Assembly (NCBI GenBank): GCA_026545765.1
Contig: CM048844.1
Span: 50,309,401-50,373,400, forward strand
Length of the DNA stretch: 64,000 bases
Direction of reading: 5' to 3'
Origin: Plantago major
Lineage: Eukaryota; Streptophyta; Magnoliopsida; Lamiales; Plantaginaceae
Part shown: positions 22,982-34,477 of the stretch, one piece after another
Position numbering within the stretch: position 1 is the stretch's first letter
Layout of the letters: every line of letters starts with the position of its first letter
The notes under the pieces: generated by a model
Seen by the model: only the letters and a program-made list of their open reading frames with translations
What the model was told of the DNA's origin: nothing
Database searches by the model: none
Position numbers and translations under genes: made by a program

Positions 22982-24163
22982 CAAAACATCTGGTTGGACC
23001 AGCTTCCTTATTTCTTAGGTCAATTAAGACCATATTCACTCACTAAACACACACACGGAACCCCCCACCGGACCGGACCTCATCAGCCGATACATTTGTT
23101 ATGTATGGCCCTGCCATGATATGACAACCAAATGCTGCTTAGCTTCAAGATTTGGAGCAAAGTAGAGGAGAATCAAGAGAAACAAAATGTACTAGTTTAA
23201 TTCAAAGTGTAGCATATACTCTATGCAACCTCACTGTTGCATTTCTCAAAATTTTGTTTCTACTAGCGGACCCGTCGCCTGTAGGTTTCCCGCGGGCCAA
23301 CTTACCGATGTGCAAGGGAGGTAATACTAAAGCGGAACACTACTTGGTTTAACTCGGAAAACTATACGGTATGTAACAGAAAAAATATCTACTTCAATTC
23401 ACACCACTACTTACAGTTAATGTAATCCCGTCTCGCCTAGCATATGCAGGTATTAAAGGGTATATCGTGCAGTGTCATGTGATATGAAAATTTTTACTCC
23501 TATATGATTGCAAAAGAAAAATTGTAAGGGCTAAGATCAGAAACATTGACAGCACCAACTTAAATGGTAGTAACAGCCAGTTCATGACCAGGACAAGCAG
23601 TTGATAGGAACAAATTCGAAATGTTGCAGGAATCTCGCTGCACATTAGAGTGGAAGTTTCAGCGTACAGAGATTTTTTTTGCATCATAAGACAAAACAAA
23701 CCAATTAGACACAACTAACTACACTTTTCTCTAGTATGCTGCTTCATTCAGACAAACAGATATATGAACAGTCAGCTACAAATTCGAAAATGAAAATGGG
23801 TTTCTAGTTACACCTTCTAACACCAATGAATTCGCTTAATGTCATTTACACCTTCAAGATTTAAAAATTTTGTTAAAAGAATTACATCATCAACTCACAT
23901 TTCCAGATTCAAGATGATACAAGAGGTGGATTTTTTTCAAGGAAATAGGTGGTATTCTCGAAGTAGTTACCAGATTGGGATTTAATAGATGGCCACCTCG
24001 TCCTCTAGTATGTCTAGACAACTTCACCAATCAAATGTAAGAACAGAAACAACCCCAGGAGAAGGAAATTAACAGACATAACCATGAGCAAAAAAATAAC
24101 CAGCAGCTATGTTAACAAGTAGTTAGAGTCCGTTAGGTAACACAAGGTGATGTACTCACACCT
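22982..24163. other. Intergenic sequence, probable 3' untranslated region of the FAR1-domain gene at its right end
   Basis: Mixed-composition sequence without a credible gene. Short frames here have no family resemblance. The right-hand part may be transcribed as 3' UTR of the minus-strand gene that ends at 24164. Confidence 0.4.
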
Positions 24164-27100
24164 TCAGCTTGGTTTTCCCTGGTTTGGAAATTCCAACCTT
24201 TGCGTTTCAAGTTCCTTTAAGTTGTCACGGATTAGTCGGACTTTTACAGTCAAATGATCAGTATGGTTTTCAACATCTTGCATTAGACTAAGCAACTGCT
24301 CTCGATAGGCTGCACTCAAACGTTTCTTTACCCTGAGTTCAGCAGTTAATTCCTGAATCTTTTTGTCTCTCTCATCCTGCATATATGTTTTACAATTTGA
24401 CGGTAAGTAACATTGATAGCAAGTAACATAGCATGACTATTTCATAAAGTTGACTCCAGGTTGAACACAATACAAATATGCCAAGTCCAGATAAGAAACT
24501 TCATGCATCAGAATTGGTTCATGCAGACTGCAAGATGTATCAAATCGATATTCTGAGATAAATTTTCTTCTGACTTTTGCCCCTTAAAATTATAGTAGTC
24601 AGCAAGTACAGTCAATTTAATTACTAATTAGCTTACCAATATCAGAATATCCATTCTTTAAAAAAAAGCTAAAAAATATAATGAAATTGGAGGCACAAAG
24701 AAAATGGAGACTAGTTTGTTTGGTACCATGAGGATTCCTACCGACATTAGTGAGTGAATTTAGAACTGAAATGCCAATCTCTAAGCAACCCTTACTTCTT
24801 GGTGACCTGATGTACATAATTAAATCATGGCACATAACTCTAAATCAACAAGCCCAAGCCTCCTGCATCTAGTCACAGAACTATCAAGGTAGTGAAACCA
24901 AATATTAGGAATGCGGTGACATTTAAGAACAAGAGTTTGAACCGAGAAAATAATTGGGAAATTTATATATAATCCTATAAAAAACATCATAGGGCACTTA
25001 CTTTTAGAACCTACAACCACAATCATCCTCAATCAAACTCATGAAACAAATGAATTACGGTAAAAAAAAATCTCACTCTCAGCGTTCACTTTTTTTGATA
25101 GACAGTTTAAAATAAACTCATACGGACAGTCCGGGATGACATAAAAATAAAACAGACACTGTTCAAGCTTCAACCATCACTCTAAAGTTTTCATCAGTCA
25201 TCACCGTGCTTTTTTAACCATTCAGGCAATATTTGGCTATCTGTTCTCATCGAAACTAGCTAATGTAGTCATCCACACCCAGCCTTACTTTAATTAAGAG
25301 CCGTACTTCGAGGTGGATAATTGCTCCAAGTGATGCCTTTCTTTCACAGAGGAGAAAAGGGCTATCTCCGACCATCTCAAGCAGTAAAACCCAATCTCCT
25401 ACACATCAGCTTTCCCCTCAACTCATCCTCCAAAACCAAAATCTGCTCCAGCAGTAAGCCTCCATATAACCAAATTTTCCCTTTTATGTTCTGATTTATT
25501 TTTCAATTCCATTTTACTTATTTTATATATATAATAGCTAAAACATGACAAAATTAATAAAATCCCAACAATGCAATAAAAATCACATTAATTTTAAAGT
25601 TACAATAAATCCTAAATACATACACCCTTCCAAAAAATTAAAACATAAACAATGAGCAAAAATATTACATGAAAAGAAACAATTCCTTACCATAACCAAA
25701 TACATGCACTCATCCTTCTACATCCATGTTAAGAGGCACTTGGGGTTCTTCCCGCCTCCACATCCATGTGTTTCGTCACAAGAGAGAAAATACGCATTAA
25801 ATTTCTTCACAGTCACACCTAACTTTCTCATCATTTCAAATTCCAAGATATTCATTCCCGTCAAATTTTAAGCTTTAGTCAACACCATGGCGAACAAAGA
25901 AATAACTCACTTCCCACCAAAAAAAAATCCATCTAGCCAAAACCATTTTCAACCCTACAATGGCAATATCATTTCATGACACTTCACCCACTCTCCACCA
26001 CCATCCATGAACTTCAACACAGAAATGAGATGTTGAACAGGATGTTGAAGAGCAAAAATAAAAAGTGGGGAGGAGAGAGAAATAGAAACAATAAGGTTCA
26101 AAATGCTGAGTTACGTGGACGGATGAAGCCCACACTTCTATTTGCGTCGTCATCAAACACAGGTCATGATGCGCCTGTGGGAACGGTCCAAGACAATAAC
26201 ACGATTTGGGAACGTGCCACGGCTTTCTACAATTCAAAATTTAGGCAACACACCACAATCAAAATCAAATTCCGCACTATTAGCGGGTATGTGGCCGAGT
26301 TCATAGCTTCCCTCTCGGAGGTGGAAAGAGCAAATTAGAAGTGGTTTTGGCGTCGAATACATCAAGAATAAGGCCATCAAGATGTGGGTTAAACGTGCAT
26401 GTAAGGACAAGCAGAAGTTCCCTTCCACTTGGACATACGACACTTGTTTTTAAATTCTAAAGCATGTGCCAAAATAGAGAACATACGTCAACATGACAAA
26501 CAACCCTCTTGATGCTACGGCTTCGAAACATGTTCGGATCAACGACATGGGCCAATACACATCCTCTTCCAGGAGAAACACCAATATAACCGGAGTCTAA
26601 CGTAACAAAATCTACCCCGAAAGTATCCACCCCGAGCCTCATGGAAAGAGATAAATCAAAGAAACAACTCCATGTTCTTCAAGATTATTCGAAGACCAAG
26701 CCCATGCATGTCATTACGACTCATAAAGCCTAAGTAGGGTTAAAGAACCCCTAATACCCTCTTAACATGCATGAACAAGGATGCGTGTGAGTATTTAGGT
26801 TATGACGAGGAATACTTTTTATGTTATACTTATATTTACTTTCATTGTTTATGTTTTGATTTCAGCAAGTGTGTGTTCAATATGTAGGAAATATTGTACT
26901 CTCTCCGTTCCATTAGTTTGTATATATTTGCTTTTGGATCATTTTTAGGTGGGTTTGTGTGATATAGTATTATATGTTACATATTGGACATTCTTGTCAT
27001 TAATGGTATATAGGTGACTAACAAGTAGAGTAAATGGAGTATTTTAATTATCATGTTGGTGGGATCCATTAGTAAAATGAGTTCAACCTTAGCAAATAAG

Positions 27101-28700
27101 GAAACGTATACAATTGGTGGAACGGAAAAAAGATGGAATACATATATCATCCAACACAAGCAAAGGATTAATCTTTAATTTTCAAGTACAACGTTTTTTT
27201 TTAAAAAGTGTGACTTTATTATAATTGTTGAGATTTAATTTAATTTTGCGGCATTGTATGCATGTATGTCTATATGTCTCTGTGTGTGTACGTGTATGAA
27301 ATTGAATAATTGATTAGAAAGCCAAACAAGGAGGAAAGAAAAGAAAAAATTAATTTTGTCAAGTATCACATTTTTTTTAAAATTAGTGTTCTTTTCTCAG
27401 TTGCAAACTACAGCATGCAATGCTTCCCTATGCCAACAAAAGGCTTGAGGAAGATCGAAGCAATATACAGATCATTTCTATGGACCGGCGTAGATGAGTT
27501 CACGAGGAAAGCTCTTATAGCTTGGGAAAAGATATGTGAACCAAAGAATATAGGTGACTCAACCTGATAGCTCTTGAAGTATGGAATGAGGCCAGTATGG
27601 CTAAACTGCTCTCGAATATTAGAGACAAAGCTGACAAATTAAGGATTGAATGGTCCATTCCTACTACATAAAGGAAGCAGGTGTAATGACAATACAAATA
27701 CATACCAATAGTTCTTGGATTCTGATATACTTACTCAAGCACATGGATAAGTTCAGCAATCTGCAGAACTGGAGAAATATTCCAGGAAGGGGAAATGTCT
27801 GTACGAAGGCAGCGTACCAAGAACTCAGACCACTGCAAACCAAAGTTGATTGGAGAAAGATGTTCTATCAGAATCTAGCAACACCAAGAGCCCAGTTACA
27901 CTTTTGGATGGCATATCATGGGAGATTGGCAACTAAGGATTTGGAATCCAAAACGATGGATGTTGTGCGGAGTCTGCAGACAGGTAGAAACAATGCCACG
28001 TTTGTTTTTTGAGTGTGCAGTAACAAGGAATATATGGAGCAAAGTATTGGAGTGGCTACAGATAAAAAGAAATCGCACGGGCTGGGATACAGAGCAAGCA
28101 AGGATCAAGCAGAGATGGAGAGGGAAAGGTTGAAGAGTAACATAGCTAAAGATGACTCTTACAGAGACAGTATATGGCATCTGGAGACACAAAAATGCTT
28201 AGTTTAGAGAACAAGTTCATGGGAAAGATGATAATCAAGAAATATTAGATCCATAATTTATAGGGCCTGGACGGATAGAGTACTAAGAGTGATTGTGGAT
28301 AGCTCATGTCGAGGTAATTTTTTGGTTTTTTTAATTTTCTTTTGATTTTTTGGGATGCCTGGATCCCTGATCTGCTTGTACGTACTTTGTATGTTTTTGG
28401 ATAATAAAACAGGAATGAACTTGGTTCCCAAAAAAAAAAAGATTTAGTTGTGTTTCCAAGTCTTACTGCTAGATCAAATATTTGGAGGAGTTGAGTGGAA
28501 AGTTAAGCTTGCGGGAAAGAGGGTTTTGTTTGGGTCTAAAATTAAGCTGGCGGGAGAGAGGGTTTTACAGTTAGAGACGGTCTTAGAAAGCACGATGGTC
28601 TAATATATACCACCAAAAAGTTTCAGGAAGAACACTTGACCTGATCCAAGTGAATGATAAGCAAAATAATTACTAAAATCAAGTCCAAATCTTGAAGGTA

Positions 28701-28736
<36 letters not shown>

Positions 28737-30426
28737 ACAAATACATACAGGCCTCAAAGGCCTACTATAACAAGCTAGAAACTGCTAATCACCTTGCCTT
28801 TCTATATATGACACAGGAAATATAATAGTGTTGAACACAAACGTAAGGCTAAACTTAAGTTAATGGGAAATGTAAAATATGTAACTGTGACATTTTCCAA
28901 CAAAAGGAGACTTCCCTACCAATACAAGAGAGTGACTTCCTAATCCCATTATACTATACCACAGAACAATTTACATCTTTTTACGAAAATTTTGAATTAT
29001 TATTTCATGCAATGAGATTATCTTATAAAAAATAAATAAATAAAATAATAGAAGCAGGAGAAAATATTGGCTGAAGGCCACAGCCTTCTGGTCGAGCCTA
29101 TCAATTTGCATCTATTTGATGTACATAAACCGATTGCTACCTGTACCCTGACATTTTAAACACCTTATGACTTCTTACCAAGGTCCAAAACATAACAATT
29201 CCTATCACCACATGAACTTTACAGTTTTGGCAAGAATGACCAGACCTTAATGTCATCAGGGAGATAGCTAAACAAACTGGACAAGTCAACATGTGCTAAT
29301 CTCAATAATAATAGAGCAACAATAATGCAATTGTTCATGAAATTAATCACGTAAACAAATAAGTCATAATGAGTATTAAAACTCTAAACGATTTTGACAC
29401 CAACAAGCAGCATTAGCTGATGACATTTATAATAAAGCAAACAAAATATATACAGTAAATGCCAAGTGAGACAAGAAATAAACGTGGACAAAAGCTTAAG
29501 CTGATGACAGGGTATGGCATGAGTAACTAGTGTTGGAACCAAGTAACTTACAAAAGCAGTACGGTTTCCCGGCACCAAAGGATGATTATGGTCCCTCACA
29601 AACTTCCGAACAACCCACCGCTCTGGCATCTCTTTCTTTACTACAAACATCGCCGTGCAACCTTCCCGCCGTTTTTCCCCAATTTCATTGGAGATTTTAG
29701 CAGACTTATGACTGTCAGGAATGCTTCTGCATCCAAGTCCACGTGATATAATTGATCCGTCACGCTCTGATCTACGAGATGATAAAACGCGGGTCAGAAA
29801 ACCCATACGTCCGGCATACTCATTGTAGTGTGCTCTAGCAGCGTCTTCGGAGTCAAATGCCATACCTTCAGAGGGTTCTACTTCTGAATTGCCTTGTAAT
29901 TGTGAACTTACAGCTGCTCCTACAGATTGATTTATCCTTCCATTTCCACCATCCAATGTGCATTGCATGTCTAGTAAGATAAAACAAAATGTTACAACAA
30001 GTGGAAATGTTGATATATCCCTTGAGACAAACCGAATTTGATCTAAACGCATACATCTAAATTTTCATTATATGATATAATTGAAAATTCCGCAGTACGA
30101 TTCGAGAGTAATTCGTAGTCAAATACACTTTGAAAAAGTCAAAACCGGACAACATGGGACTGGAGTGAGTATTTGTAAAAGATTTTTGAAAACGGATTAT
30201 AGCAAAATTATAGCAGAATCACCAGAAAAGGTGTTTCCGAAACCTCCACATGTTTGACGGAGAATCAAAATCAAGTTCCATTCGAATTGAACTACAACTG
30301 ACAGAAGAAATGGGAACAATTCGAGTTTTGTTTATAATAAATACTCGAATATGATGAAAATATACAGAATCATACATCATCAAGTCTGAGCAGAGTGCAA
30401 TTGAACAAGAGTAACCTACCTTCCAT
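24164..30426 (-). CDS. FAR1-domain protein of the FAR1-related factor (FRF) type, three coding exons
   Basis: The coding exons are 30420-30426, 29552-29970 and 24164-24376, all with GT...AG borders and in frame, giving 212 residues. Residues about 40-140 form the FAR1/WRKY-GCM1-type zinc-binding domain (FDSEDAARAHYNEYAGRMGF near 41-60, then the Cys residues and RDHNHPLVP). The last exon encodes a charged coiled coil (DERDKKIQELTAELRVKKRL). FHY3/FAR1-family factors derive from Mutator transposases. The short FRF members keep only the DNA-binding domain and are thought to modulate light signalling by competing for sites or dimerising; that role is inferred. There is no transposase core or SWIM domain, which fits FRFs such as At3g59470. 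The 7-nt first coding exon is unusual but conserves frame. The second intron is 5.2 kb and holds a LINE and MITEs. Confidence 0.88.
24377..25970. other. Intron sequence of the FAR1-domain gene
   Basis: AT-rich intron without a recognised element or exon-like frame. I found no intact terminal repeats here. Confidence 0.5.
25971..26460 (+). pseudogene. Possible remnant of a PIF/Harbinger ORF1-like (Myb/SANT-like) gene
   Basis: A plus-strand frame has VGTVQDNNTIWERATAFYN followed by a FIASLSEVER segment, and a second frame adds NKAIKMWVKRACKDKQKF. This pattern (a VGT.Q....FWERV..YYN motif, a later VERA-type motif, then ...W..) resembles the Myb-like DNA-binding protein of Harbinger elements. 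Stops and frame changes show it is dead. No terminal repeats were found. The assignment is tentative. Confidence 0.4.
26899..27138. mobile_element. Stowaway-like MITE in the intron of the FAR1-domain gene
   Basis: The left end CTCTCTCCGTTCCATTAG follows TA. The right end contains TGGTGGAACGGAAAAAAGATGG, an imperfect inverse of the left end. It is non-coding and AT-rich. Confidence 0.75.
27375..28441 (+). mobile_element. 5'-truncated L1-type LINE fragment
   Basis: It encodes the end of a non-LTR reverse transcriptase (VANYSMQCFPMPTKGLRKIE, AIYRSFLWTG, ALIAWEKICEPK) and the reverse-transcriptase zinc-binding region (QLHFWMAYHGRLATKDL, then CGVCRQVETMPRLFFECAVT with C..C...H/C spacing). It ends in a poly-A run at about 28430-28440. 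Frame changes and stops show it is dead, including shifts near 27568 and 27660 relative to the family. It lies antisense to the host gene. I could not find a target-site duplication. Confidence 0.88.
28442..29551. other. Intron sequence with a 28-nt poly-A run
   Basis: The stretch is AT-rich. A run of A residues at about 28706-28735 could be the tail of another retroposed sequence, but nothing upstream of it is recognisable. No gene is seen. Confidence 0.45.
30057..30172. mobile_element. MITE remnant in the first intron of the FAR1-domain gene
   Basis: The AAATTTTCATTATATGAT arm and a downstream AGTCAAA..CACTTTGA..AGTCAAAACCGG...GGAGTGAGTA end match the right half of the palindromic MITE at 18026. 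The left half is missing. Confidence 0.5.
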
Positions 30427-30850
30427 GAAATTCAGAGCACAAAAGTCGAAAATTTGATGGTTTCGTGAAGTTGCAGTAGTTAAATACCGAATGAAAGAAA
30501 GAAAAAGGTACACGACTGAATCTGAATGAATTCAATTTATTGGAGAAGAGGGGGTTTAAGGTACCGATTGGTTGGATGCATGTAAAGAGGGGTTTTAAGT
30601 TGTTTGACAATCAAAATCACATCGCATCATGGTTGAGCTTCTACGGGAAGGGAAAATTCGACAACCTATTCTCACCTTTTTCATGTCATCTTGTCTTAAA
30701 ACTTAAAAGAAGTCTTATATATTATGAAAGTCGTGAAGTCCGAACAAATCTGTGATTATCTGATTTGGAGATGACTTTGTTTCTATTCAAATTCGCGGAT
30801 CAATTTGCGGATCCTGGGTTACGGGTTCGGTAATATGGATCTAAAAACGG
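30427..30850. other. Shared upstream region of the FAR1-domain gene and the repeat-built unit
   Basis: It holds the 5' leader and promoter of the minus-strand FAR1-domain gene and lies head-to-head with the promoter-like sequence at 30864. A TAATATATAAG (minus strand) at about 30713-30723 is a candidate TATA region for the FAR1-domain gene. No reading frame of note. Confidence 0.4.
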
Positions 30851-30863
30851 GTTGTCAGATTAA

Positions 30864-30871
30864 TATAAATA
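30864..30871 (+). promoter_or_regulatory. TATA box with pyrimidine-rich leader
   Basis: TATAAATA is followed about 30 bp later by a long CT-rich stretch (TTTCTCTCTCTACC..., CTTTCTCTCTCTTTTCC). This is the arrangement of a plant core promoter with a Y-patch. No long reading frame follows, only tandem repeats. Confidence 0.5.
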
Positions 30872-30960
30872 CCCTATTTTTATTTTTTTCTTTCATTTCC
30901 TTCTTTTTTTTTCTCTCTCTACCCTCTCCTCTTCCTTTCTCTCTCTCTTTTCCGATCACA

Positions 30961-31240
30961 TTTCCGGCGATATCTCCTTCCGACCATCAATCTTCAATCC
31001 GATCGTATATTTGAGTAGCCCATGGCCCGATCTACCTTTCTACCGATTTCGTTTTTTTATTTGGTCGACTTTTGAAACGGTTGGCCGGAATTCGAAGGCT
31101 TTTCCGGCGATATCTCCGTCGTCCGGCCACCAATCTTAAATCCGAAGGCATATTTGAGTAGCCCATCGCCCGATCTACCTTTCTACCGGTTTCGTTTTTT
31201 CATTTGGTCGACTTTTGAAACGGTTGGTCGGAATTCGAAG
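30961..31240 (+). repeat. 140-bp tandem duplication (first tier)
   Basis: TTTCCGGCGATATCTCC starts at 30961 and again at 31101. The two units share ATATTTGAGTAGCCCAT and CCCGATCTACCTTTCTACC and most bases between them. GC-richer than its surroundings. Confidence 0.88.
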
Positions 31241-31400
31241 CTTTTCCGGTTATCTTCTCCGACGGATCTCCGACTACACAACACATATAAGTCATAACCT
31301 TGTTGTTTCCTCGATTTTCAGGTTTCTTCTCTCGATTCTTCAGTTTTTTTCATTTTTTGTTTGGTTTTGGTGATTTTTATTGATTTCGCGTAACTTTATA

Positions 31401-31694
31401 TTTCATGTGTAATTGTTGATGTTTTAACCTTAATTGTGCATGCTTGACCTGTAATTGTTGATGTTTGCGCGTTTGAACTCTATTGATAATGTTGAAGTGA
31501 TTGTTGTTGTGCATGATATGCTTCGTTTTCTGTTGTTTTGGTTGTTATTTCATGTGTAATTGTTGATGTTTTAACCTTAATTGTGCATGTTTGACCTGTA
31601 ATTGTTGATGTTTGCGTGTTTGAACTCTATTGATAATGTTGAAGTGATTGTTGTTGTGCATGATATGCTTCGTTTTCTGTTGTTTTGGTTGTAA
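31401..31694 (+). repeat. 147-bp tandem duplication (second tier)
   Basis: TTTCATGTGTAATTGTTGAT starts at 31401 and 31548. The two units are almost identical through CATGATATGCTTCGTTTTCT, so this duplication is recent. Confidence 0.9.
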
Positions 31695-32470
31695 TTGTTG
31701 ATTGTTAAGGGTAAATTGGTGATGTCTATGTTTATGCTTCATTTTTGCTTCGGTTATTATGCTTCATTTTTTGCTTCGATTATTATGTATGAATAGCATA
31801 TATTTATACTGTAATTGTTGATTGTTAAGGGTAAATTGGTTATGCCTATGTTTATGCTTCATTTTTGCTTCGGTTATTATGTATGAATAGCCTATGTTTA
31901 TACTGTAATTGTTGATTGTTAAGGGTAAATTGGTGATGCCAATGTTTATGCTTCATTTTTGCTTCGGTTATTATGTTTCATTTTTGCTTCGATTATTATG
32001 TATGAATAGCCTATGTTTGTACTGTAATTGTTGATTGTTAAGGGTAAATTGGTGATGCATATGTTTATGCTTCATTTTTGCTTCGGTTATTATGCTTCAT
32101 TTTTACTTCGATTATTATGTATGAATAGCCTATGTTTATACTGTAATTGTTGATTGTTAAGGGTAAATTGGTGATGCCTATGTTTATGCTTCATTTTTTC
32201 TTCGGTTATTATGCTTCTTTTTTGCTTCGATTATTATGTATGAATAACATATGTTTATACTGTAATTGTTGATTTTTATGGGTAAATTGGTGATGCCTAT
32301 GTTTATACTGTAATTGTTGATTGTTAAGGGTAAATTGGAGATGTCTATGTTTATGCTTCATTTTTGCTTCGGTTATCATGCTTCATTTTTTTCCTTCGAT
32401 TATTATGTATGAATAGCCTATGTTTATATTGCAATTGTTGATTGTTAAGGGTAAATTGGTGATTCTTGAA
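31690..32470 (+). repeat. About 120-bp tandem array, eight units (third tier)
   Basis: GTTAAGGGTAAATTGG recurs near 31704, 31824, 31918, 32037, 32156, 32276 (variant), 32322 and 32444. The basic spacing is 119-122 bp, with two shortened units of 94 and 46 bp. Within units, TTTATGCTTCATTTTTGC and TTCGATTATTATGTATGAAT are themselves related, so the unit grew from a shorter module. No reading frame is kept. Confidence 0.92.
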
Positions 32471-33240
32471 TATAGGTATTTTATTTCATCCTTTGAAAAA
32501 AAAAAAATTGTTTAGGTTTTTATGTTAATTGTGTATGTCTATATGTAAATTGTTGATGTTGGTTGTTTTTTTTTTTTTTTGTTGCATATAGTAGGTTTTC
32601 ATAGAAATGGTGGTTGAATGATTGATGATAAAGATGGAGGCCTGGATGGAGGAGTTGACGAACAAGTCAAGGGTGTTTTTTTTTTTGTTTGCGAGGATGA
32701 ACGTAGTTTGGATATAGTGATTTTAAATTTTTTGTATTGTTTTTTATGTAATGACATTTTATTGATTGATGAATGAAATTGATTTCTATGTTTATTTTAT
32801 AAATATTGAGTTTTTTGAGATAAATAGCTTGTCATCAATAATTTTACATTAAACATAGACAATTATATATCAAATATAAGCAATTTGTCCCAAAGTATCA
32901 ATATGATTGAATGGACACATGAAAGCGGGTTGTGTATTATAAGGGAAAAATGTGGGTCGGCCCGGGTCAAGCGGGTCAACCCGCGAAAAAAATCATATTG
33001 TATAGTTTTATGTATAAACTGTATATATTTGTCTATTATGTAGGACTCTCATTATATTGTGATCTCAGGAGACAGACTCATCATACTGTGGGTCCCACTG
33101 CTACAGTGAGAGAGTGACCATCGGGGTAAGACCGGGGTCTAACAAACCATTAATACATGAGGGGGTGATGTGTTCTGAAATACCTATAAGTAGTGATTGG
33201 TAAGAAATGTGTTTAGAATGCGTTCAAAACTCTGAAAATG
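32471..33240. other. 3' flank of the repeat-built unit
   Basis: AT-rich sequence with a poly-T run near 32570, then a GC-richer patch (GTCGGCCCGGGTCAAGCGGG near 32955). That patch is a rough inverse of the region near 30797-30835, so the two may be ends of one element. No gene is seen. Confidence 0.35.
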
Positions 33241-33444
33241 TGTGTAAATCTCATACCAAAATATACAGTGATACTGACCATAAAGTAAGTCATATAGTGA
33301 TAAAGTAGGAAATTGATTGAATAAAGTACGATAGATAGTGAATAAAGTCGGAAAGATATTTTCCATTAAAGAGATGAGAAGTTGAAATTGGGATGTCCCA
33401 AACGGAATGCGGAAAGTTGAATTCGGGACGGAAAGAGTATTATA
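33240..33444. mobile_element. MITE right-half remnant
   Basis: The end GCGGAAAGTTGAATTCGGGACGGAAAGAGTA and the preceding TGAAATTGGGATGT match the right half of the small MITE at 36079. The left end is not visible. Confidence 0.5.
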
Positions 33445-33919
33445 AACACATTTAGGTGATTGGTAGAAAACTCTATTTGTAAGACTACTACCAATGTTAT
33501 AGTTGAGCAACAGGTCTATGGCCTTGAGTTCCTTTTCCCTTGAGCTTTTGTTAGCAATCTGATAACTGATATGAGAGAAATTTTTAGTCCATAAGAGTCT
33601 TCCTCAGATCCACCAATGATGCAATTGATATGCAGAGGAATTCTTCTTCTTTTAGATTTTCTTCATGTATTCATGATCCCACTCAAAATCTTATTTGGTG
33701 AGTTGGAAGTATACAAAGTTAGGTACTTGGAGTTTTGGCTTTTATTTTGCTTAATTTGTCAGAGCAATTTCAGGAGGTTTGTAGAAGGGGCATTCTTCAT
33801 ATGTATTCATTGCCTGAGCTTCCCTTCTTACTGAAATTTTAAAATCCAACAAGAGTTGTGCTTGCTCCTTTGTCATAGAGGTTGGATTTTAGCTTACTCT
33901 TCTCTTCAGATATACATTT

Positions 33920-34100
33920 TTTTTGTTTTTTTTTTGATTTCTCACTAGTATCCGCTACAAGCGACTAATCCAGCCGAGCACTGTCGGGCCCTACAAGGGG
34001 GCGGCTCTCCCAGCGATGTATTTTACATCCACAAGGCTCGAACCCGAGACCTTACTTAAGTGAACTCAAGTCCCTTACCACTTGAGCCAACAACCGTTGG
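33920..34100 (-). mobile_element. tRNA-derived SINE, complete, with target-site duplication
   Basis: On the minus strand an RNA polymerase III A box (TGGCTCAAGTGGT, 34077-34089) and B box (GGTTCGAGCC, 34035-34044) have tRNA-like spacing. The element ends in an A-rich tail. It is flanked by a perfect 17-bp duplication TCTTCAGATATACATTT (33903-33919 and 34101-34117). The length (181 bp) and tRNA-like head fit plant SINEs of the Au kind. Confidence 0.93.
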
Positions 34101-34117
34101 TCTTCAGATATACATTT

Positions 34118-34477
34118 GATCAACAATAAGGTATGGGAATTTGTCATTGACATAGAAATTCTAAAGTTTCAATATCCAAAACCTTAGCATACTCTTCTAT
34201 TAATATTAATATTAATATTTTTTATTAATTTAAATATCCTCAGGGCGATCGTATTGACGCCTATAGGCGGTAGGGCAATCATCTTGTCAGCTTAGGCGAT
34301 TTGACATCGACTGTTAAATAAAAAATCTAATGGGTTACAATCAATCGTCATGTCATTTAGGGTAAAGCCTACCTGGCCGTAGAATAGTTTATGTTTAATA
34401 TAATAATTGATGTTTTAATTGAGCTGATTTTGATAAGTCTGACAAGCAAAATTTGAGGTAAGGGAATTGAATGGTAG
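34118..34477. other. AT-rich intergenic sequence
   Basis: Contains a short run of AATATT repeats near 34200. No gene or recognised element is seen. Confidence 0.5.

Noticed and set aside
23152-23352. 66-codon plus-strand frame
   Set aside because: No family resemblance, no intron or promoter context; judged chance.
31401-32470. CRISPR-like array
   Set aside because: The units are 120-147 bp direct tandem repeats without short constant repeats and unique spacers, in a plant nuclear sequence.
33920-34100. tRNA gene
   Set aside because: The A and B boxes are tRNA-like but the molecule does not fold as a full tRNA; the tail and the 17-bp duplication show it is a SINE.
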